From DAIDJM01 sp964250215 (GTDB taxonomy: Bacteria > Pseudomonadota > Alphaproteobacteria > Acetobacterales > Acetobacteraceae), in contig CAXUEX010000040.1 in NCBI GenBank assembly GCA_964250215.1, forward strand, positions 1 to 20,507: a DNA stretch of 20,507 nucleotides. Reading direction: 5' to 3'. Position numbers and translations under genes: made by a program. The notes below the pieces were generated by a model. That model had not been told where the DNA came from, ran no database searches, and saw only the letters and a list, made by a program, of their open reading frames with translations. How positions within the stretch are numbered: position 1 is the first letter of the stretch; the number at the start of each line of letters is the position of its first letter. Of the stretch, positions 15,134 through 20,507 are shown piece after piece.

Positions 15134-17101
15134 ATGCGCTTTGCCCTGCTCGCCGCCACGCTGTTCGCCACCGCCGCGCAAGCCAGCGATCTCATTCCGC
15201 GCCAGGTGCTGTTCGGCAATCCCAGCCGCGTCGGCGCCATGCTCAGCCCGGACGGCAAGAAGCTGGCGTTTCTCGCGCCGCGCAACGGGGTGATGAACGT
15301 GTTTGTGGGGCCGGCCGGCAATATCGACGCGGCGAAACCGGTGACCGACGAAAGGCAACGGCCCCTGCGCCTGTTTGCCTTCGCGCCAGATAGCAGCAGC
15401 ATTCTGTATTTCCAGGACAAGGGCGGCACCGAGGATTTTCTGATGTATGGCGTGGATCTCGCCACCGGGAAAACTCGAAACTACACGCCGTTTCAGAAAA
15501 CCCGGGCGGAGCTGGAGGCGGCGAGCCCGCTGGTGAAGGAGGCGGTGCTCGTCGGTCTGAACAATCGCGATCCGCAGTGGCACGACCTTTACAAGCTCGA
15601 TTTGCAGAGCGGCAAGCTCACGATGCTGATGAAGGGGGACGGGCTCGCCGGCTACGTCGCCGATTTCAAGCTCCAGCCGCGTCTGGTCGAGCGCGCCAAT
15701 GCCGATGGCAGCTACACCGTGGATAAATTGCTGCCGGGCGGCAAAACGGCGAAGCTTCTGGATATCCCGTTTCAGGACGGTCTCACCACCACCATCGCCG
15801 GCATCCCCAAGGATGCGAATTTTGCGTATTTGATCGATAGCCGCGGCCGGGACACGGCGGCGCTCGAAAAGATCGATTTCGACACGGGCAAGGAAACTTT
15901 GATCGCGCAGGACGCAAAAGCCGATATCGGCGGCGTGCTCGCCGATCCGCTCACCGGCACGGCGCACGCCTATGCGGTGGAGTATCTGAAAACAAGCTGG
16001 GTGCCGCTGGACGACACCTATCGTGCCGACATTGCCTTCCTGGATCGCATGAGCCACGGCCAATGGGCGGTGACGAGCCAAACGGATGACGACCGGTATT
16101 GGACCGTTGCGATCGACACCGTCACCACGCCACCCGCTTTCTGGCTGTACGACCGCACCAAGCGCAGCCTGACAAAACTGTTCACCGCGCGTCCGGAGTT
16201 GGAAAAATACAAGCTGCTACCGATGCAGGCTTTCACCTTTCCCGCGCGCGATGGCAAAACACTCACCGCCTACCTCACGCGCCCGGAAGCGAGTGGTGAG
16301 GCGCCGCTGGTGCTGGATGTGCATGGCGGCCCGTGGGCGCGCGATAGTTTCGGCTACAATCCCACGCACCAGTGGCTCGCCAATCGCGGCTATGCCGTGC
16401 TTTCGATTAATTACCGCGGCTCCACTGGCTTCGGCAAAGCCTTCGTGGCCGCCGGAGACAAGCAATGGGGCCGCGCCATGGAGGACGATCTGCTGGATGG
16501 CGTGAATTGGGCCGAGCAGCAGCACATAACAAAGGCCGACACAGTCGCCATCACCGGCGGCAGCTATGGCGGCTATGCCACGCTGGCCGGCATGACCATG
16601 CATCCGCAGAGCTTCGCCTGCGGCGTCGATATCGTCGGACCGTCGAACCTGTTTACGCTGCTGCAAACCATCCCCCCGTATTGGAAATCCGGCTACGAGC
16701 AGATGGTGCAGCGGATGGGCGATCCGCGCACCGAGGCTGGGCGCGCGCTGCTTAAATCGGAATCGCCGCTCACCTACGCAACCGAAATTGCGCGGCCCTT
16801 GCTGATCGGGCAAGGCGCCAACGATCCGCGCGTGAACAAGCGGGAATCGGACCAGATCGTTGCCGTTATGAAGGCCAAGCACATCCCGGTGACGTATGTT
16901 CTGTATCCGGACGAAGGACACGGTTTCGCGCGGCCGGAAAATCGCACGTCGTTCAACGCCATCGAGGAAGGCTTCCTGGCCGCGTGCCTGCATGGCCGCG
17001 CCCAGCCGATCGGCGGCGATTTCGCCGGATCGAGCCTGCAGGTGCCGGATGGCGCCGGATACGTGCCTGGCCTGGCCGCGGCGCTTTCGGCGCGCAAATG
17101 A
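15134..17101 (+). CDS. Secreted S9-family serine peptidase (prolyl oligopeptidase/acylaminoacyl-peptidase type)
   Basis: A 655-residue exported hydrolase. The signal peptide is MRFALLAATLFATAAQA, with likely cleavage after residue 17. A beta-propeller-like domain (about 25-360) with repeats such as LSPDGKKLAFLAP precedes an alpha/beta-hydrolase domain (about 365-620). Catalytic residues are visible: GGSYGGYA with Ser477, NDPRVN with Asp564 and DEGHGF with His596; the oxyanion region is DVHGGP (395-400). Such enzymes cleave short peptides, after proline or acylated N-termini, in the periplasm or outside the cell. The start at ATG 15134 is preceded by AAGG, which overlaps the stop of the upstream gene. 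It follows the glycan cluster, but a link with glycan synthesis is not implied by its family. It is intact and complete. Confidence 0.93.
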   Translation: MRFALLAATLFATAAQASDLIPRQVLFGNPSRVGAMLSPDGKKLAFLAPRNGVMNVFVGPAGNIDAAKPVTDERQRPLRLFAFAPDSSSILYFQDKGGTEDFLMYGVDLATGKTRNYTPFQKTRAELEAASPLVKEAVLVGLNNRDPQWHDLYKLDLQSGKLTMLMKGDGLAGYVADFKLQPRLVERANADGSYTVDKLLPGGKTAKLLDIPFQDGLTTTIAGIPKDANFAYLIDSRGRDTAALEKIDFDTGKETLIAQDAKADIGGVLADPLTGTAHAYAVEYLKTSWVPLDDTYRADIAFLDRMSHGQWAVTSQTDDDRYWTVAIDTVTTPPAFWLYDRTKRSLTKLFTARPELEKYKLLPMQAFTFPARDGKTLTAYLTRPEASGEAPLVLDVHGGPWARDSFGYNPTHQWLANRGYAVLSINYRGSTGFGKAFVAAGDKQWGRAMEDDLLDGVNWAEQQHITKADTVAITGGSYGGYATLAGMTMHPQSFACGVDIVGPSNLFTLLQTIPPYWKSGYEQMVQRMGDPRTEAGRALLKSESPLTYATEIARPLLIGQGANDPRVNKRESDQIVAVMKAKHIPVTYVLYPDEGHGFARPENRTSFNAIEEGFLAACLHGRAQPIGGDFAGSSLQVPDGAGYVPGLAAALSARK

Positions 17102-17123
17102 TGCCGCGACGCCGCGCCCGCAT

Positions 17124-17127
17124 GAGG
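17124..17127 (+). promoter_or_regulatory. Ribosome binding site supporting the TTG start of the photolyase gene
   Basis: GAGG, six bases before the TTG at 17134, is a good Shine-Dalgarno match. No in-frame ATG or GTG precedes the conserved LRLILGDQL strand, so the TTG is accepted. Confidence 0.65.
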
Positions 17128-17133
17128 TGATCC

Positions 17134-18654
17134 TTGGCCGCGCTTCGCCTGATCCTGGGGGACCAGCTTTCGCGCGACATATCGTCGCTTGCCGACATCG
17201 AGCCGGACGATGTCGTGCTGCTGGTGGAAGTGGCGGAAGAGACGCAATACGTCCGGCATCACAAACAGAAAATCGCGCTGCTGTTCTCCGCAATGCGGCA
17301 TTTCGCGGCGGAGCTATCGGCCAGCGGCATAAAGACCGACTATGTGCACCTCGCGGATCCCAACAACACCGGCAGCTTCACCGGTGAACTCGGCCGGGCT
17401 ATCGCGCGGCATCGGCCAGAGCGGATCATCGTCACCGAACCCGGCGAATGGCGGGTGGAACACGCGATGCGCGGTTGGCACAAGCAATTCGATGTTCCGG
17501 TGCACATTCGCGCGGACAACCGCTTCTTCTGCTCCCGCGCGCGTTTCGCGCAATGGGCAGCGGGCCGCGGCAGCTACCGCATGGAGTTCTTCTATCGCGA
17601 AATGCGGCGCGAAACCGGCTTGCTGATGGAAGCCGCCGGGCCCGCGGGCGGACGCTGGAATTTCGATGCGGAGAACCGCAAGCGCCTGCCGAAATCCGTG
17701 GCCTCGCCGCCCCCGTTGCGATTTCCGCAGGATGCCATCACCCGTGGAGTGCTGGCGCTGGTGGCGGAGCGTTTTTCCGATCATTTCGGCGATCTGGAGG
17801 AATTCGGCTGGGCCGTCAGCCGCGCCGATGCACGCCGGGCGCTGGCGCATTTCATCGAATTCTCGCTGCCGAATTTCGGCAATTACCAGGATGCGATGAA
17901 AACCGGCGAGCCGTTCCTGTTCCATGCCGTGCTCTCGCCCTACATCAATTGCGGCCTGCTATCGCCGCGCGAAGTGTGCGAGGCCGCAATCCACGCCCAC
18001 GCGCAGGGCAAGGTGCCGCTCAATGCCGCGGAAGGTTTTCTGCGGCAGATCCTCGGTTGGCGGGAATATATCCGCGGCATCTACTGGCTACGCATGCCGG
18101 AATACGCCGAGACCAACGCGTTGAATGCGCATCGCGCGCTGCCGTGGTTCTACTGGTCGGGCGAAACAAAGATGCACTGCATTTCGCAGGTGGTAATTGA
18201 TACGCGCCGCCACGCCTATGCGCACCATATCCAGCGCCTGATGGTAACGGGCAATTTCGCGCTGCTTGCCGGGCTCGATCCCAGGCAGGTGGAAGAATGG
18301 TATCTCATCGTGTTCGCCGATGCCTATGAATGGGTGGAACTGCCGAACGTACATGGCATGATTCTGTTTGCTGATGGCGGCGTGCTCGGATCCAAGCCCT
18401 ATGCGGCTTCAGGCGCCTATATCGACCGCATGTCGGATTATTGCCGCCATTGCGCTTACGATGTGAAGGCCAAATCGGGCGAGAACGCCTGCCCGTTCAA
18501 TCTTCTCTACTGGCATTTCATGGCAGAAAACCGCGCCGCCCTGCAGCACAATCCGCGCATGGCCATGCCGTATCGCACGCTGGATGCCATGAGCGCCGAG
18601 CGCCGCGCGCAGATCGCCCGCGAGGCGCAAAACTATCTCAAGACGCTCGCCTGA
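17134..18654 (+). CDS. FeS bacterial cryptochrome/photolyase (PhrB-type, probable (6-4) photolyase)
   Basis: A 506-residue member of the photolyase-related (DPRP, FeS-BCP) family, which uses FAD, a lumazine-type antenna and a [4Fe-4S] cluster to repair UV lesions with light. The N-terminal antenna domain begins LRLILGDQLS (4-13). The C-terminal FAD domain includes GWREYIRGIYW (308-318), RLMVTGNFALL (368-378) and NVHGMILFADGG (405-416). Four cysteines, Cys349, Cys437, Cys440 and Cys453 (MHCISQ, DYCRHC, ACPFN), match the cluster ligands of Agrobacterium PhrB, with the numbering offset by about one (from memory). The start is TTG at 17134. The stop and the pqqB-like start share one base (TGATG). 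A role in repair is likely; a sensory role cannot be excluded. The assignment is secure at family level. Confidence 0.93.
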   Translation: MAALRLILGDQLSRDISSLADIEPDDVVLLVEVAEETQYVRHHKQKIALLFSAMRHFAAELSASGIKTDYVHLADPNNTGSFTGELGRAIARHRPERIIVTEPGEWRVEHAMRGWHKQFDVPVHIRADNRFFCSRARFAQWAAGRGSYRMEFFYREMRRETGLLMEAAGPAGGRWNFDAENRKRLPKSVASPPPLRFPQDAITRGVLALVAERFSDHFGDLEEFGWAVSRADARRALAHFIEFSLPNFGNYQDAMKTGEPFLFHAVLSPYINCGLLSPREVCEAAIHAHAQGKVPLNAAEGFLRQILGWREYIRGIYWLRMPEYAETNALNAHRALPWFYWSGETKMHCISQVVIDTRRHAYAHHIQRLMVTGNFALLAGLDPRQVEEWYLIVFADAYEWVELPNVHGMILFADGGVLGSKPYAASGAYIDRMSDYCRHCAYDVKAKSGENACPFNLLYWHFMAENRAALQHNPRMAMPYRTLDAMSAERRAQIAREAQNYLKTLA

Positions 18655-19541
18655 TGCGCTGCCTCGTGCTTGGATCGGCTGCCGGCGGTGGCGTGCCGCA
18701 ATGGAATTGCGCCTGCCGGATTTGCGCGCTCGTCCGCGCCGGCGACCCTCGCGTGCTTCCCCGCACGCAGGCGAGCATCGCGGTTTCGTGCAATAGCGGC
18801 GAATGGATCATCGTCGGCGCCTCGCCGGATTTGCGTGCGCAGATACTTGCGAACCCGGAACTGGCCCCCGCCGCGCCCCGGCATTCGCCGATCGCCGCGG
18901 TGGTGCTGCTCAGCGCCGACATTGACGGGATCGCCGGCCTGCTGCATTTGCGGGAGCAGCAGGCTTTCCGGCTGTTCGCGCCAGCGCCGATCCTGCGCAT
19001 CTTGCACGAAAACGGCATCTTCGGCGTGCTCGACACCACGCTCGTGCCGCGCATCGCAATCGGTGCCGAGGCAGCCGGCATTCTCCCCGACCTGTCACTT
19101 CGCCTGCTGCAAATGCCCGGTAAAACACCGCTGTATCAGGAGGCCGCGAACGCCACGCAGCCGGAACCTGCGCCGGCCTACGCCGCGTGGCTGGAAGCGC
19201 ATGGCCGCACCGCCATCGTCGCGCCCGCCTGCGCGGCCATCACCGATGCCGTGCTGGCGTCGCTCGCGGCCGCCGACGCATTGTTCTTCGACGGCACGTT
19301 ATACGACGACAACGAAATGATCGCCGCCGGTATCGGCCACAAGACCGGAACGCGGATGGGTCATGTCGCGATCGCGGGCCCGCAAGGCTCGCTGGCCCGA
19401 CTCGCCGGCTTGCGCGGCCGGCGCATCTATTTTCACCTCAACAACAGCAATCCGGTGCTGCTCGAGAACTCGCCGGAATATCGCCAGGTGCGGGCCGCCG
19501 GGTTCGAGATTGCGCATGACGGCATGCAGGTGAACGTTTAG
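18654..19541 (+). CDS. pqqB: PqqB-like metallo-hydrolase-fold protein, without neighbouring pqq genes
   Basis: A 295-residue protein with clear PqqB features: VLGSAAGGGVPQWNCACRIC (5-24), including the CxCxxC zinc motif at Cys19, Cys21 and Cys24; RTQASIAVS (37-45); ASPDL (56-60); GHKTGTRMGH (228-237); and the C-terminal HLNNSNPVLLENSP (261-274). PqqB acts late in PQQ biosynthesis, before the PqqC-catalysed ring closure. Two differences are visible. The usual IDH motif of the metallo-beta-lactamase-like core reads DIDGIAG (89-95), so a histidine is replaced by glycine. The protein is also slightly shorter than the roughly 300-310 residues usual. No pqqA, C, D or E follows; leftward genes come next. 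It could be the true PqqB with a split operon, or a divergent paralogue. Confidence 0.85.
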   Translation: MRCLVLGSAAGGGVPQWNCACRICALVRAGDPRVLPRTQASIAVSCNSGEWIIVGASPDLRAQILANPELAPAAPRHSPIAAVVLLSADIDGIAGLLHLREQQAFRLFAPAPILRILHENGIFGVLDTTLVPRIAIGAEAAGILPDLSLRLLQMPGKTPLYQEAANATQPEPAPAYAAWLEAHGRTAIVAPACAAITDAVLASLAAADALFFDGTLYDDNEMIAAGIGHKTGTRMGHVAIAGPQGSLARLAGLRGRRIYFHLNNSNPVLLENSPEYRQVRAAGFEIAHDGMQVNV

Positions 19542-19553
19542 CTCCGGCGTTCA
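19531..19553. terminator. Hairpin spanning the convergent gene ends, possible bidirectional terminator
   Basis: TGAACG (19531-19536) and CGTTCA (19548-19553) are reverse complements separated by 11 bases, covering the pqqB stop and the stop of the leftward gene. There are only nine bases between the two genes. The loop is large, the stem is short and no T-run is present on either side, so terminator activity is weakly supported. Confidence 0.2.
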
Positions 19554-19823
19554 GCGTCCTTGCAGCATCGGCACCAGAATCTGCAACAGCAACAGAATCA
19601 TCGCCAGCCCCAGGATCACCCGCAAAAAGCCGCCCAGCAGCCGCACCGCCGCCACCAGAATCAGGATCGGCACCAGCGAAACCAGCAAGGTTTGCAAATC
19701 CCCGGTGATATGCGCCTGCGCCAATCCGGCGCGCAACCAGCCCTCCACCGCCGCCGTAACCGCCTGCCCCAGCTCGATCAGCACATTCAGGATGTGCAGC
19801 AAAGCTTCCGTCACCACATGCAT
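19551..19823 (-). CDS. Small membrane protein, unrecognised
   Basis: A 90-residue protein that I do not recognise. The N-terminal half (1-44) is amphipathic helix-like, with alternating hydrophobic and polar residues (ALLHILNVLIELGQAVTAAV). The second half is strongly hydrophobic: LLVSLVPILILVAAVRLLGG (46-65) and FLRVILGLAMILLLLQILV (66-84), probably two membrane helices or one hairpin with an Arg between them. It ends QGR. The ATG at 19823 is the first in frame; no strong ribosome binding site is visible. It is the last gene of a leftward set of three and ends nine bases from pqqB. The hydrophobic composition makes it more likely real than a shadow frame, and nothing longer overlaps it convincingly. 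Confidence 0.6.
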   Translation of the reverse strand: MHVVTEALLHILNVLIELGQAVTAAVEGWLRAGLAQAHITGDLQTLLVSLVPILILVAAVRLLGGFLRVILGLAMILLLLQILVPMLQGR

Positions 19824-19858
19824 GGAAAGCGCCTACCCCCCAATTCCCGGCAATTCGT

Positions 19859-20182
19859 TCAGCGCGCCACCGCATTCTGCCGCGCGGCGTAATCGGTCAG
19901 TTCCGAAACCGCCTTCGCGGTCGCCGCCTCGTCGGCAAAGCCGCTGCCCGAATCCGTCAGTGCGCGCACCGCCTGGCGGGCCCGCGTATCCAGCCGCACA
20001 AGCTGCGCCTTCACGGCCGGATCCACGTCGGGATCCTCCACCGTGCTCGCGGCCATGCCGTGCGCGATCAGGTACGCATCCAGCAAGGCCTGCGGCTGAT
20101 CCGCGGACTCGCCGCCGCCCGTCAGCGCGCAGGATGCCGCCACCCCAAACAGCCCGGCGAGGACCAGCCACCGCATCGTCAT
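19859..20182 (-). CDS. Small probable lipoprotein, unrecognised
   Basis: A 107-residue protein beginning MTMRWLVLAGLFGVAASC. A short basic N-terminus and a hydrophobic stretch end in a cysteine within a lipobox-like AASC, which suggests lipidation at Cys18. The remainder is helical and mildly acidic (AYLIAHGMAAS, PAVKAQLVRLDTRARQAVRAL) with no motif I recognise. The ATG at 20182 overlaps the preceding leftward stop as ATGA. A second ATG at 20176 has GGGAG better spaced in front and would give 105 residues; either start keeps the signal. It is 35 bases upstream of the small membrane protein at 19823. It is probably anchored in the inner or outer membrane; function unknown. Confidence 0.6.
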   Translation of the reverse strand: MTMRWLVLAGLFGVAASCALTGGGESADQPQALLDAYLIAHGMAASTVEDPDVDPAVKAQLVRLDTRARQAVRALTDSGSGFADEAATAKAVSELTDYAARQNAVAR

Positions 20183-20505
20183 TCTCCCACGCCCAGCGCC
20201 GCAGGCCGTCCGCGCCAGGCTGCCTCCAGCCAGCTCCAAACCCCTAGCGCCGTCCCGATCATGCCCCAGGTGGCATTGTAGTTCTCCACGCCGATGCCGC
20301 CCACCGCCACGGCGGCCACGCGCACCCCGAAGCCGCCGCCCAGAAAACCCCACATGCCCAGCACCAGGGAAGCGGTGCCGAAGCCGCCGTGCTGTTGCAG
20401 CCACAGCAGGCCCGCCCGCGGCACGCATGCCAGTGGCGACGCCGCTGCCGCGCAGGCCGCCCCCCAGGCGCGCGGCTCGATGAACAGCAGGCGGTAGCCG
20501 GCCAT
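20179..20505 (-). CDS. Small glycine-rich membrane protein, unrecognised
   Basis: A frame of 108 codons from an ATG two bases from the window edge; because the upstream sequence is missing, the true start may lie outside. I do not recognise the family. The sequence is rich in Gly, Ala and Trp, with hydrophobic stretches at about 13-29, 43-60, 62-73 and 78-93 (GTASLVLGMWGFLGGGFGV, VRVAAVAVGGIGV, WGMIGTALGVWSWL). This suggests three or four short membrane helices. It ends in an ATGA overlap with the lipoprotein gene, which supports both being real and co-translated. Confidence 0.5.
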   Translation of the reverse strand: MAGYRLLFIEPRAWGAACAAAASPLACVPRAGLLWLQQHGGFGTASLVLGMWGFLGGGFGVRVAAVAVGGIGVENYNATWGMIGTALGVWSWLEAAWRGRPAALGVGE

Positions 20506-20507
20506 TC

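Overview
The window is GC-rich, densely coding DNA that looks chromosomal and alphaproteobacterial, probably Rhodospirillales/Acetobacteraceae. This is inferred from gene content: an NADP-malic enzyme fused to a phosphotransacetylase-like domain, an LpxH-like phosphoesterase next to a GT4 glycosyltransferase and a lipid kinase, an FeS-type bacterial photolyase and a PqqB. I saw no phage, IS, tRNA, rRNA or CRISPR. Fourteen genes run rightward from 441 to 19541, mostly with 1-4 base stop/start overlaps. They are flanked by a partial leftward gene at the left edge and three small leftward genes at the right edge. No gap without a gene reaches 300 bases.

Layout. (1) 1-2325: the N-terminal part of a diacylglycerol/sphingosine-kinase-like lipid kinase (minus strand), then an LpxH-like metallophosphoesterase and a GT4 glycosyltransferase, a likely envelope glycolipid module. 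(2) 2322-7173: an exported YncE-like beta-propeller protein, malic enzyme (maeB) and cofactor-independent phosphoglycerate mutase (gpmI). (3) 7174-7309: a 136-base gap holding four short dyads, the best candidate control region in the window. (4) 7310-15124: a compact seven-gene glycan cluster: a dTDP-rhamnose-4-epimerase-like SDR, a CDP-paratose-2-epimerase-like SDR, a B12-type radical SAM enzyme, a GT4 glycosyltransferase and three consecutive CgeB-like glycosyltransferases. (5) 15134-19541: a secreted S9 prolyl-oligopeptidase-type peptidase, an FeS bacterial cryptochrome/photolyase and a PqqB-like protein with no other pqq gene beside it. (6) 19551-20505, minus strand: two small membrane proteins and a probable lipoprotein, none recognised.

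The most interesting unit is the glycan cluster. The two SDRs would supply unusual nucleotide sugars, four glycosyltransferases would build a short oligosaccharide, and the radical SAM enzyme would perform a modification that cannot be deduced from sequence. Its product is unknown. Secondary oddities are a lipid kinase reading frame that loses the expected GGDGT motif at the window edge, a heptanucleotide tandem repeat just after the start codon of the beta-propeller gene, and a PqqB lacking a histidine usual in its family.
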